Positions 32,692 through 42,845 of a stretch of 64,000 nucleotides of DNA are shown here, in pieces. Both the position numbers and the translations under genes were made by a program. Positions within the stretch are counted from its first letter, which is position 1; each line of letters starts with the position of its first letter. Origin of the DNA: Spiroplasma_E sp902809815 (lineage in GTDB: Bacteria > Bacillota_I > Bacilli_A > Mycoplasmatales > VBWQ01); the NCBI RefSeq assembly GCF_964030925.1, contig NZ_OZ034992.1, positions 124,001 through 188,000 on the forward strand. The letters run 5' to 3'. The notes beneath the pieces are model-generated. The model was not told where the DNA came from and searched no databases. It saw only the letters and a program-made list of their open reading frames with translations.

Positions 32692-33850
32692 GGTGGTTGG
32701 TGGTTGGCCCTTAATTACTGGACCATTTTTGATATAAAATTCTAAATTTTAATTTGTAAAATTGGTGGTTTTAGAAATTTAGAATGTATTCTTTCATAAT
32801 TATAAAACATAACATATTGATTTACATCATTTATAGCTTCATTGATGGATAAATATTGATTTGATCCTTTAGGTAGTCATTCTTGAGATAAATGAGAAAA
32901 TCAGTTTTCAGATAATACATTACCACCAATATCATAAGGTTGTTTTTTGCTTAAAATTATTTGTTTATCCTCTGCTTATTTTGTGATATCCTGACAATAA
33001 AATTCGTTGGCGTTATCTGAATGTAAAATAACATTTTTTACTTGATTTCAATAAAATTGTTTGTTGATTTTTTCAAGAGCAGGAAGAATTAAATCCTGAT
33101 ATGATTTATTAGGAGCAATATTATAACTAACAACATTATTTGAATAAAAATCAATAATTACAAAAAGATATAATCATCCTTCTTTAGTATTTATTTGTTT
33201 AGTGTCCATTGATCAAATTTGATTTGAAGAGGTTGTACTTTTATAATCTTTGTTTACTTTATCCATTGTAGGTATTCACTTATTTGGATTTTTTTTGTTT
33301 TTAGGATAGTTATTTTTAGTTTGTTTTAATCCTTGAATATTGTGTTCTTTCATAATTTTTCGCATTTGTTTTATTGATAATTCTATATTTAAAATGATAT
33401 TTTTTTCTTGTTTTAATCACTCTTTAAAAGCTGAAAAAATTCTTAAATATCCATAAATTCTGCCTTTTCTTGTAGAATGAAATTCGATTAAAAGTTGGCA
33501 TATTTTTTGATATTTATGATTGCATTTAATAATATGATTTTCTTCTTTTTTAATAGGTTTTTGTTTATTTTTTAAAAAGTAATATGTTGATCTGTTTAAT
33601 TGAAGATATTGACATAGGTTTCTAATTGAATATTGATTTTTACAATCATCAATAATTTTAATTTTTTCTTTGATATTTAATTTGTTAATTACTAATGCTA
33701 TTTGTTTAATTTTATCCATTAATAAAAATCCTTTCAGGTTAAAATTAGTGTTAATTATATAACACAATTGTTTTTAGAATACATTCAGGTTTTTTAAATT
33801 AATGGTCTAGTAAAAAGGGCTAAGTGGCTAAGTGGCAAGTGGCAAGTGGC
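32692..33850 (-). mobile_element. IS3-type element, copy D
   Basis: 1159 bp with perfect 3-bp target duplication ATC (32689-32691 and 33851-33853). It has an extra GGTTGGT unit at the left end and four GTGGC units at the right end, the longest reiteration of the four copies. Confidence 0.92.
32742..33719 (-). pseudogene. IS3-family transposase with nonsense mutation (copy D)
   Basis: A TGA (Trp) codon has become TAA at 32976-32978, within DITKWAED. This stops translation between the second Asp and the Glu of the DDE triad. A second change turns FSWNQ into FYWNQ. Inactive by itself. Confidence 0.85.
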
Positions 33851-34944
33851 ATCTCTTAATAAAGAAACTGACTTATCTACATACTGAACAAATTTAGAAT
33901 AATTTATTAAACCAATTGTTCCTAAACCTAAAAATATCTTTTTATAACTATTAATAACTTTATTTTTAGTAGTTGGTCTTTGATTAATATTCCATATATC
34001 AATTCCTAACTTTTTACTAAATAACAAAGAATTAATAGAACCTAATATTGGGTCTTTTAAATATTGACCATAATAAGCACTAACTCCTACCATAGCACTT
34101 AATGGACTTAATCCAGTTCTTAATATTTTAGTTAAAGTATAATTACTAGTTTGTTCTAAAATATCTCTTACTGTTTTAACTTTAAAAAGAATAGGATTTA
34201 CTTTCTTAAAACTACTAGAACTTGTTGTTTTTATAAAATCAATTATTTCAAAATCAAATTTATCAATAAAATTTAATGAATTACCTAAATCTCAAATTCT
34301 TAAATTTATTTTTTCTATTTCTTTATTTAAGATAATAGATAAAGAACTAATCAAATTTGAAACTAAATAAAAATTTTTCATATTTAATTCAAATTTTTTA
34401 TTAATATTAAGACGAAATTGATTAACATTGGCCTTTAACATTAAAATTTTTTTATTTTTTTCTTGTTGTTCAATATCTAATTTATTTATTCATTCAATTA
34501 TTTTAATAACATCAATCCCTGTAATTATTTTAATATAATCTTTTTTTCAAAATTTATTATAAAATTCATAACCTAAATCATAATCACTAAAATAAATTAT
34601 TCATATTTTATTATTTTTATTAGTTTTTTCATTTAATATAACTTTTCTATTTAATATTTATTTTCCAGGGTATAAATTTGTATCATAACCATAATTTTTA
34701 TTATAATTAAATGTCTTTGAGTTAATAAATGGAAATTTTTTAATTCATCAATAACCATTAATTTTATCTTCATATGCAATATCAATAAAATTTCTTATTT
34801 TTTCTAACCAATTTATATTTACATTTCTTTTATTAAGTTTAGTTCCATTACTAAATCTTAAAATTGTTTTATCAATATTTATTTTTTTCATAAAATTACC
34901 TCTTTAAAATCAATATTCCAACACAATTATAAAATAAAAATTCA

Positions 34945-35799
34945 TTAATGTAAAATTCTTTTACCAAAATTAATTTTTAAATAATTTCTTAATCGTAAAC
35001 TTTCTAAACTTACATATGGTTCATAATCTTTAAAATTATCACCAAAAACAGTAGTATCAAAACTACCACCAAAAAGTATAGTAAGACCCAAATTATCAAT
35101 TTTCTTTTTAAAAAATTGTGTATGTAAAGCATTAACAGAAGCATCAATTAAACGTTGATATAACATTATTTTTTGACCTTTAATCACTTTTGGATTAGAA
35201 CAATTACGAGAAAAAGCATAAGCACGCACACCTAAATCATATTGATTTTGAGATTTTATATCATTTTGTACTTTTACAACATATTTGCTTAAATATTTAA
35301 CTATATTTTCATTAGTACCTTTTTGAACAACTCTTACATCATTAAAACCAAATGGTCATCATTGTGGTAACATACTTTTATGTATTTTTCTATTAAATAA
35401 TATATGAAAATGAATAGCTCCACGTTTTTGATATTCATAAACATACATATATTTTAATTCACCTAAATATTTAGAACGCTTAGGGTCATCTCATCAACGC
35501 TTTAAACGTTTAAAGAATATAGCAATATCATGTTTTGCTTTATTAATATCTTGCATATTATTAGCATAAGTTAAAGTAACAAAACTTAAAACTTTTGAAT
35601 TATAAAAATTATGATACGCTTTATGTATTAATTTTGTTTTAGTACGAATTGTACTGTTACGTAACTTTTTATCATTAATACCTAGATTTTTAATACCAAC
35701 TTCATTACGTTTATTATTTAATATAGCACTCATAGGTAAAATTATATTTTTTACATAAGCACCATAATAAACTTTTTTAATATAAAAATTTTCTTGCAT
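34945..35799 (-). CDS. Plectrovirus replication initiator (P3)
   Basis: 284 aa, ATG at 35799 (MQENFYIKKVYYGAY). HUH GAIHFHILF and tyrosine motif IVKYLSKYVVK are kept. Very close to the P2 Rep, with a different C-terminus. Its leader reads ATGGTTGGAG, a third variant of the SD region. No partner hairpin follows because the next region has been replaced. Confidence 0.88.
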
Positions 35800-35854
35800 A
35801 TATAAAACTCCAACCATTTTTAATAATTTTATATACATTAATTAACAAGTTATA

Positions 35855-35962
35855 GGGGCGTTGCCCCTTGGGTGCTACGCACCCACACCCCACTCACTTT
35901 AAAAAAGTGAGACAAAGGGCGTAAACGCCCCAACCAACCAAACCAAAGGTTCTTGGTTGGTT
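35855..35962. repeat. Cluster of five hairpins between P2 ATPase and P3 rep
   Basis: Stems: GGGGC/GCCCC (35855-35867), GGGTGC/GCACCC (35870-35884), CTCACTTT/AAAGTGAG (35893-35911), GGGCG/CGCCC with TAAA loop (35917-35930), AACCAACCAA/TTGGTTGGTT (35932-35962). It stands where the intergenic region of the circular phage would be. On the phage strand it is followed by CCCCTATAACTTG. Confidence 0.82.
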
Positions 35963-35981
35963 CCGGTAATACATATACGTT

Positions 35982-36884
35982 TTACTTCTTAACAAACTTT
36001 TTATTCTTATCATAACTACGTTTACCACGAACCTTAACAACATCCTTTTTGTTATCTTGTAAAATATTATCTAATTTATCTAATCCTACTGCTCTAATAT
36101 CATCAACAGTAAAATCTAATGCTTGTGATTGTTCATAGTCTTTAACAGTACTTAATTCACTCTTTAAAGAATGAATATAATTTAAAGCACGACTATTATA
36201 TCTTTGTAAATAAGACCTAGGAAATCATAAATTAAAAGTCATAGTTTCACCACTATAACTAGGTGGTAATCCACCACGTTTAATTATTCGCTTTGTTTGT
36301 CTTTTAGACAATACAACTTTATTATAATCATCAACATTAGTATAAATATTTAGTTTAAACTTAACTAAAAATAACAAAATACGCATTCTTTTAACTTGCA
36401 CAATATATTCCACTTTTTCACGTGCTTGTTTTGGTATTCTATCGGGGTGTTGTTCAATCATATACATAATTCCATTAAAATTATGACCTATCAATTTACA
36501 AAACATTCCTAAACTTTCTTGTGTTTCTTTAAATTCGGGTGATAAATCATTACTATTAATTTTTAAACCTAATTCATCAAAAACAAGCATATCATTCTCT
36601 TTAAAAGCATAATTACTATTTAATTGATTAAATTTAAAAACATCATCATAAGAACAACGATAACTATACTCATTACGCACCTTAATAGGAATAGGACTTA
36701 CTACCCTACCTTTATGTTTTTGTGCTAAACAACAAGCAAGGGCAGACTTACCAGTACGTGGTGGTGCTGAAATAATATAACTACCTACACGTTGTAATAT
36801 CTTTATATTTTTTCTAGTTATTAAAAATGGATATAGTATTATTAATAATAAAATTCCTAAAAGTAAATAACCATATCAAGGCAT
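35982..36884 (-). CDS. Zot/gpI-type phage assembly ATPase (P2)
   Basis: 300 aa. Same domains as the P1 copy (N-terminal helix, APPRTGKSA, LVFDELG). Differs mainly in the last 20 residues (VVKVRGKRSYDKNKKFVKK). Confidence 0.85.
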
Positions 36885-36895
36885 TATTTCAACTC

Positions 36896-37954
36896 CTAAC
36901 CAACTAAAAATCCAACTGCTTTTAAAAATACTCATAATGTTAAAACTTGTTCTAAACCACTAGTAAAATCAACATTTAAAACAGAACTAATAGTATCATC
37001 AAAAATACGTCTCAATAATCCATCAAGTTTAGTAAAAAATTCTCTTAATGGTTCCACCGGTAAAACTTTACCAACAACTCCATAAAGTACTCATCTAAAA
37101 GCATTACGTAAATGACCAAAAACATCATATCAACTAACTCGCTCATACTCAGGGTTAAAAGGACTATTTGGTGGAACTGGTGTTACTTTCTCACTTGAAA
37201 AAATATTAATTTGACCAAAATTTAATTGTGGTGAAAAAGTTGGTCTAGTTGATTCACCATGAACATCAAAAAATACTGTTAAATGTCTTAAATTTGGAAC
37301 ACGAATAGGCATAGTAACAAAATTATATAAATCTTGCTGATAAATATCATTATCAACTTTACCTTTAAAAACATATTTTGTATCACCAACATTATCTAAA
37401 AAACTAAAAACAAAATTAGCAGTAAAAGTTTTAAAATATTCATATTCAAAATAAAACATAAAACCTTGAATATAAAAACTTAAAGGTTTATCAATTTCAA
37501 AATTTAACTGTGTTTGAAAATTTATAATTCTTTTACCAGTATTAACAAAATTTAAATTATTAGTATTATTCTTTGCAACATAATTATGATTAAACATAAT
37601 ACGTGAAAATTCATCTAATTGTTTTCTATTAAAAGTATAAACACCAGTTCCCATATCTATCATTTGTGACGGAACACCAATTGTATCACTATAATAATAA
37701 CACGTATATAAACCTTCATTATTTCCTATAAATTCACCACTTACTAATTTTAAATCCGGTTGGTCAACATCAAAATAAGCAGAATTTCATGGAATTGTTG
37801 CTCAATCATCAAAATCATGATATTTAACATGTTTAACCATTTCTTTTGTAATATCATAATTAACAACATTAGGGTCATTTGAAACAATTAAACTAGTCGG
37901 TGCTTGAACAGAAGTATTTACAACAAAAAATATTTTTACAAACTTAAATCACAT
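36896..37954 (-). CDS. Plectrovirus pIII-like adsorption protein (P2)
   Basis: 352 aa, nearly identical to the P1 copy, with signal peptide, receptor-type domain, Pro linker and C-terminal anchor. The near-identity suggests recent duplication or gene conversion. Confidence 0.75.
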
Positions 37955-37956
37955 AA

Positions 37957-38148
37957 TTATTTACCAAATAAACATTTTAAAATTCACCATGAACCATAAA
38001 ACAAAACAAATCCAATAAAAAACTGTGTTCCATAAACTACTAAATTTCATAAAATAGTAGTAAAATCATCAACTGGATTACCTATAAACATAGTTCAATA
38101 ATCAACTATACATTGATGTATTTTATTATAAATATCTCAAACACTCAT
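37957..38148 (-). CDS. Plectrovirus 63-aa membrane protein (P2)
   Basis: Starts MSVWDIYNKIHQ. Same as the P1 protein at 29434-29625 and intact. Confidence 0.7.
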
Positions 38149-38157
38149 ACTTAACAC

Positions 38158-38355
38158 CTACCCAAACAATGACCTAAAAACAAATTTAATAACACGATAA
38201 ATAAAATTAAAAAATACACCTAATACCAATCAAAAAGTCAAATTAAACAAAATATAAACTTCATCAGTAATATTAGTTTGATTTAAAAATATACCAATAT
38301 CATTACTAGAAAATATAAAAATAAAATGCAATATACTAACAACAAAACTAGACAT
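38158..38355 (-). CDS. Plectrovirus 65-aa membrane protein (P2)
   Basis: 65 aa, counterpart of 29227-29424, with LNQTNITDEVYILFN conserved. Confidence 0.72.
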
Positions 38356-38357
38356 AA

Positions 38358-38696
38358 CTATTCACCATATTTAAGTCTTACGTAATTAGCACGTCGTTCC
38401 ATTCTTTCTTTAACTTCTTTTTGTTCCAATTTTCTTAAATGATGTTTGGCAATACTTGTACCAACAACATTATTTACATTACTAGCAAAACGACCAATAG
38501 TTTTAACATTACGTCCTAATGCTAATGTTGGTAACATCAACTCAGGTAAAATAACCCTAAATGCAAATCTAAGCAAAATCAAAAATATCATTAACGTACC
38601 TAAATTAAAACCTAAATCACCAAGTGGAAAACTAAAAAACTTCATAAAAATTGAAGCAAATAATTGCATAACAGTTGTAATAAAAGGTATAAACAT
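38358..38696 (-). CDS. Plectrovirus 112-aa membrane protein, intact form
   Basis: 112 aa. Hydrophobic N-terminal half (MFIPFITTVMQLFASIF, DLGFNLGTLMIFLILLRFAF), then a basic cytosolic tail (KHHLRKLEQKEVKERMERR). It gives the reference for the IS3-split copy in P1. Confidence 0.75.
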   Translation of the reverse strand: MFIPFITTVMQLFASIFMKFFSFPLGDLGFNLGTLMIFLILLRFAFRVILPELMLPTLALGRNVKTIGRFASNVNNVVGTSIAKHHLRKLEQKEVKERMERRANYVRLKYGE

Positions 38697-38707
38697 AATT
38701 TCACATC

Positions 38708-38962
38708 CTAATGTCTTGTAAATCTAAATAATCCTAAAATTAAATAAAATACAAAACTAACATTTATTAAAGCAAGAATAGGCAAAGGTAAAGTGTATAA
38801 ACTATCATAAAAAAACGACTTAATAAAAAGTGTCACAGTATGTAATCCAGCAAAAGAACTTAAATACTGCATATAAATAGTTTGTACCAAAGTATTAACA
38901 ACTGGTAAAAGTCTACCTAATAATGGTAAAACAAAAACCAAACTAAAAAATAACTTTACCAT
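38708..38962 (-). CDS. Plectrovirus 84-aa hydrophobic membrane protein (P2)
   Basis: Identical to the P1 protein at 27481-27735 as far as I can see. Confidence 0.7.
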   Translation of the reverse strand: MVKLFFSLVFVLPLLGRLLPVVNTLVQTIYMQYLSSFAGLHTVTLFIKSFFYDSLYTLPLPILALINVSFVFYLILGLFRFTRH

Positions 38963-38983
38963 TTGCTTACTCCTTTCTAATTA

Positions 38984-39190
38984 CTAATGAGTTCCATGGA
39001 TAATATGACCAACAAACTGCTTAATAAATACAAGAACCATAAATACGATTGAAATTAAAACTGGTCAATTTGTAAGTGTTCCACCATCGCCAGTAGTAAA
39101 TACTCAACCAAAAATATAAGTAAAAGCATTTAATAATTGTTGTCCAACACCACCTATCATGGTTAATAATGCTGATAGTCCAGCGGGCAT
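38984..39190 (-). CDS. Candidate major coat protein (P2)
   Basis: 68 aa, same as 27252-27458 (MPAGLSALLTMIGG...). Intact. Confidence 0.6.
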
Positions 39191-39191
39191 A

Positions 39192-39425
39192 TTAATCACC
39201 CCCTTTCTCTAATTCTTTTTGTTGTTTTTCCATTTCTAATTTACGTTTCTTCTTTTCAAAATCTTTACGACAAAAAGTACAATCAGGGTCATTTTCTTTT
39301 TCCTTTACATGTTTTTTATGTTTGAATTTCTGTATACCCTCATGTATTCAATTACGACAAAATCAAAGTATAAGACAAAACCCACCAATATATAAGGCAT
39401 ATTTTATAATTTCTTTAAAATCCAT
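39192..39425 (-). CDS. Small plectrovirus protein with membrane helix and CxxC (P2)
   Basis: 77 aa, counterpart of 27017-27250. The CxxC (DCTFCRKDF) is conserved. Confidence 0.7.
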
Positions 39426-39673
39426 TATTTATCACTTCCTTTTTTTCTTTTTTTTAAAAAATCAATTAAACTAAATAACTCATAAAAAATTACTAAAACA
39501 AAAAGTAAAATATTAATGCCTAAATCTAAACCAATAAAAAAATCAAAATTACCATTTATAATATTATGTATTTCAGCAACAGTTCAAACCATAGAAAAAA
39601 AACCAACAATAAAACAAAAAACATGAAATTTAGGAGTGTCATACCACTTTTTTTTAATTTCTTTATTTTCCAT
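39425..39673 (-). CDS. Small plectrovirus two-helix membrane protein (P2)
   Basis: 82 aa, counterpart of 26769-27017, overlapping the following gene by one base in the same way. Confidence 0.7.
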
Positions 39674-39675
39674 TA

Positions 39676-40542
39676 TTAAACACCACCTAATGTATAAGCA
39701 TAAGAATAATCCCAATTTAAACTTGCTCTATCTAAATTAATCTCTGACATACTATCATCATTTAAATCAACATCAACCATACTATCATCTGTACTTTGAT
39801 AATTACTAACACTAGCATTAATTAATCTTGCTCTTTCATCAGTAAACACTTCTTGTAATTCTGTATTATTATGTGTATTTCCTAATGGCAACAGTAAAGT
39901 ATTAATAATCTCACTTGCACCAGCAATAATCGTAGGAATAGCAAAATAATTATTAAAATCGTTATTAATACCCATTGCTACACCACTTGAAATCAAACAT
40001 CCACCAGTAGCCATATTCGCTATTTTTCTTATATTTTGAAATCTATTAGGTATTAACTCAGTTAAACCACTAATAACATTTGCTATACCAAAACTATTTA
40101 AAGATATATAAGTATCTCAATCTACAAAAGGAACATCAATTATCGGTTTAACAGTTGTAAATGGTGGATACGTTGGTTTTGGTGGTGGTTCAGTAGGGCA
40201 TGGTGGTCAAAAACAAGGTTCATCTCTTAATAAAGAAACTGACTTATCTACATACTGAACAAACTTAACATAATTTATTAAACCAATTGTTCCTAGACCT
40301 AAAAATATCTTTTTATAACTATTAATAACTTTATTTCTAATAGTTGGTCTCTGATTAATATTTCATATATCAATTGCCAACTTTTTACTAAACAACAAAG
40401 AATTAATAGAACCTAAAATTGGGTCTTTTAAATATTGACCATAATAAGCACTAACTCCAACCATAGCACTTAATGGACTTAATCCAGTTCTTAAAATTTT
40501 AGTTAAAGTATAATTATTAGTTTGTTCTAAATCATTAGGCAT
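39676..40542 (-). CDS. Plectrovirus 287/288-aa protein (P2)
   Basis: 288 aa, one residue longer in the Pro linker than P1 (TEPPPKPTYPP). Starts MPNDLEQTNN behind TAAGGAG. Confidence 0.72.
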
Positions 40543-40550
40543 AAATAAAA

Positions 40551-40632
40551 CTCCTTACTTTATTAATAAGGAGCATATTTATACTAATTAGAGTAAGGGG
40601 CAAAAATACACTAAAAAGTATATATATGCCCC
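40551..40632 (-). promoter_or_regulatory. Candidate SD-masking RNA switch (P2)
   Basis: On the phage strand TAAGGAG (SD) pairs with CTCCTTA, as in P1. Upstream, GGGGCATATATATACT can pair locally with AGTGTATTTTTGCCCC. It can also pair, with a few mismatches and G-U pairs, with AGTATAAATATGCTCC. The alternative pairing design is kept although bases differ. Confidence 0.55.
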
Positions 40633-40643
40633 TTATTTAATTT

Positions 40644-40838
40644 TTAATTTTCTTTTTGTTGTAATTGTTCTTTTTGTTTAACCAAAGCAATATTTAATAT
40701 ACAATTTGGACAATAATATTTCCCAGTATATAAATTTTGTAAAACTCTTTTAGGACAAATTACTTGGTCACAAAGTTTGCATACATACATTGCTAAATGA
40801 AAATGTTGTTGACAAGCACAATTATTAATTTTTGACAT
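40644..40838 (-). CDS. Small zinc-finger protein of plectrovirus (P2)
   Basis: 64 aa. Same Cys/His pattern as 25602-25796 (CACQQHFHLAMYVCKLC, VICPKRV, YYCPNCI). The small CxxC gene that precedes it in P1 is missing here. Confidence 0.7.
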   Translation of the reverse strand: MSKINNCACQQHFHLAMYVCKLCDQVICPKRVLQNLYTGKYYCPNCILNIALVKQKEQLQQKEN

Positions 40839-40887
40839 AACTTAAATCCTTTAAATAATTATTTAACAATTACCCTATAATAAATAA

Positions 40888-41175
40888 CTATTTAGTTTTT
40901 AAATTATGTATATCAATAATTTTTGCTTCTCATGTTATTTCAACATCATAATAAGAACCAAGACTTAAATTCATTTTAGAAAGTTTAGTAAATAATTCAC
41001 TATCATGTAAAACTCATTTATCCTTAGATTTTTCACCGGTTGATATTTTAATACCTTTATCAGTAACATAAAATGGCGAAAAAGTAAGTACATCATAATT
41101 TTTGGACTTACCACTTTTTTCATCTTTAATTACTTCATTACTTCTAATTTTTGTCAATTGACACAAAAAATACAT
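40888..41175 (-). CDS. Candidate ssDNA-binding protein (P2)
   Basis: 95 aa (MYFLCQLTKIRSNEVIKDEK...). Diverged from the P1 protein but with shared TFSPFYVTDKGIKISTGEKSKDKWVL and YYDVEI. Divergence in this gene parallels the divergence of its leader motif. Start ATG 41175 follows GGAGGTTAAC. Confidence 0.6.
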
Positions 41176-41182
41176 GTTAACC

Positions 41183-41210
41183 TCCGTCGCTGAAACCATA
41201 AATATGGTTA
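41183..41210 (-). promoter_or_regulatory. Leader hairpin and SD pairing site of the 95-aa gene (P2)
   Basis: On the phage strand AACCATA-TT-TATGGTT is followed by TCAGCGACGGAGG. The ten bases CAGCGACGGA (41183-41192) complement the hairpin loop at 41305-41314. Confidence 0.65.
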
Positions 41211-41284
41211 TGATTAGCAAAGTATAGGGTTATCCCTTGCTATAATAAATATAACATAAAAAAAATAAAAAACAATAAAAAATA

Positions 41285-41334
41285 TCATAACAAGAAAATA
41301 ATACCAGCGACGGAATTATTATTTCTTATTATGA
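41285..41334 (-). ncRNA. Intergenic hairpin with loop complementary to two SD regions (P2)
   Basis: A 17-bp stem with one mismatch and one bulge (arms 41285-41303 and 41317-41334). The phage-strand loop is ATTCCGTCGCTGG. The bases TCCGTCGCTG complement CAGCGACGGA in both the rep leader (42808-42817) and the 95-aa gene leader (41183-41192). It has the same position and logic as the P1 hairpin at 25015-25049 but no sequence in common with it. Confidence 0.68.
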
Positions 41335-41343
41335 CAATAATCA

Positions 41344-41369
41344 TTATATATATATATATATATATATAC
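41344..41369. repeat. TA dinucleotide tract
   Basis: About 13 TA units next to the P2 hairpin; a shorter one flanks the P1 hairpin at 24988-25004. Prone to melting and slippage; conserved position suggests a role as an unwinding element. Confidence 0.6.
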
Positions 41370-41417
41370 AAGTATTTTCTTAATAAGTTGTTCTAAGTTT
41401 ATAACAAAAAATAAAAA

Positions 41418-41885
41418 TTAATTAACTAATAATAATTTAAAAACTATTGTCATTATTGATAATAATAATGATACAACAGATAATATAACAGAAATATAAT
41501 TTTTAAAAAATGTTTTATATTTATGTATATAGTCATAACCTTTATCAGTTAAACCTATTGCATTAATTCTTAATATAATATAATTTTTGTTTAAAATATC
41601 AGACTGATAAGGAGAATTAATATATACATAATTATCTTTAATATTACTCTCATGATTCCAATTATTATTAGCATTTATTTTTATAGGAACAATAACTTTT
41701 AAATAATTACTTGCAAATATATAATTAATAATTTTAAGTTGTTCTCTTGAAACATTAAGTTTATTATTTTCTCCTATTCACTCACTATTTGAATAATAGT
41801 TAGTATGCTGTAATAATTTTTCAATTCATTCTAATATATTTTTTCTAGAATATTTTTTTATTTTTTTATCTTTTTTTCTTAACAT
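41418..41885 (-). CDS. Accessory tail-anchored protein in the P2 rep-proximal slot
   Basis: 155 aa with TGA Trp (MLRKKDKKIKKYSRKNILEW...). A basic N-terminus, a middle with RINAIGLTDKGYDYIHKYK that resembles the end of a winged-helix domain, and a single C-terminal membrane helix (ISVILSVVSLLLSIMTIVF) with only a few residues after it. Absent from P1 and replaced in P3. The place and type would suit a superinfection or host-interference factor, but this is inference. SD is weak (AAAGTGATT). Confidence 0.6.
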
Positions 41886-41949
41886 TTTTTATTTTAATCA
41901 CTTTCTAAAAAATTTTTTAATTACTAAAAAATCATATCAAAATATTTCA

Positions 41950-42798
41950 CTAATGTAAAATTCTTGGCACACGCTTAATTGCATTCCTAAACCTAATACT
42001 ATCAATTGAAACATATTCATCATAATCTTTAAAATTATCACCAAAAACAGTAGTATCAAAACTACCACCAAAAAGCATAGTATGACCTAAATTATCAATT
42101 TTCTTCTTAAAAAATTGCGTATGTAAAGCATTAACAGAAGCATCAATTAAACGTTGATATAACATTATTTTTTGACCTTTAATTACTTTTGGATTAGAGC
42201 AATTACGAGAAAAAGCATAAGCACGCACACCTAAATCATATTGATTTTGAGATTTTATATCATTTTGCACTTTTACAACATATTTACTTAAATACTTAAC
42301 TATATTTTCATTAGTACCTTTTTGAACAAATTTTACATCATTAAAACCAAATGGTCATCATTGAGGTAACATACTTTTATGTATTTTTCTATTAAATAGA
42401 ATATGAAAATGAATAGCACCACGTTTTTGATATTCATAAACATACATATATTTTAATTCACCTAAATATTTAGCACGTTTAGGGTCATTTCATCAACGTT
42501 TCAAACGTTTAAAAAATATAGCAATATCATGTTTTGCTTTATTAATATCTTGCATATTATCTTTATAAGTTAAAGTAACAAAACTTAAAACATTTGAATT
42601 ATAAAAATTATGATATGCTTTATGTATTAACTTTGTTTTAGTACGAATAGTACTATTACGTAACTTTTTATTATTAATACCTAAATTTTTAATACCAACT
42701 TCATTACGTTTATTATTTAATATAGCACTCATAGGTAAAATTATATTTTTTACATAAGAACCATAATATACTTTTTTTATATAAAAATTTTCTTCCAT
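41950..42798 (-). CDS. Plectrovirus replication initiator (P2)
   Basis: 282 aa (MEENFYIKKVYYGSY). HUH GAIHFHILF and IVKYLSKYVVK are present. Leader CAGCGACGGAG, SD GGAG at 8 nt. Confidence 0.9.
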
Positions 42799-42805
42799 AT
42801 ATAAA

Positions 42806-42817
42806 ACTCCGTCGCTG
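42806..42817 (-). promoter_or_regulatory. rep leader: SD-containing pairing site (P2)
   Basis: Phage strand CAGCGACGGAG. The first ten bases are identical to the leader at 41183-41192 and complementary to the hairpin loop at 41305-41314. The equivalent P1 site has a wholly different sequence. Confidence 0.68.
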
Positions 42818-42845
42818 TATTTTAATTTTATATATTTTTATAACA

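Larger units (their letters stand above)
32152..34891 (-). pseudogene. P3 form of the 287-aa phage protein with a 240-residue N-terminal extension; nonsense and IS3 disrupted
   Basis: Starts ATG 34891 behind AAAGAGG. Reads MKKINIDKTILRFSNGTKL... through YPGK, then an in-frame TAA at 34658-34660. It continues in the same frame (ILNRKVILNEKTNKN..., SNLISSLSIILNKEIEKI...) into DILEQTSNYTLTKIL, where it joins the protein known from P1. IS3 copy D interrupts it after SVSLLRD. The last part (32152-32691) has a different Pro linker (PIPTPIPTPKP). So P3 encoded a longer protein in place of the ssDNA-binding-type and zinc-finger genes. Confidence 0.7.

Noticed and set aside
41344..41369. TA tract as a promoter
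   Set aside because: Simple dinucleotide repeat without a defined -35/-10 pair; reported as a repeat only.
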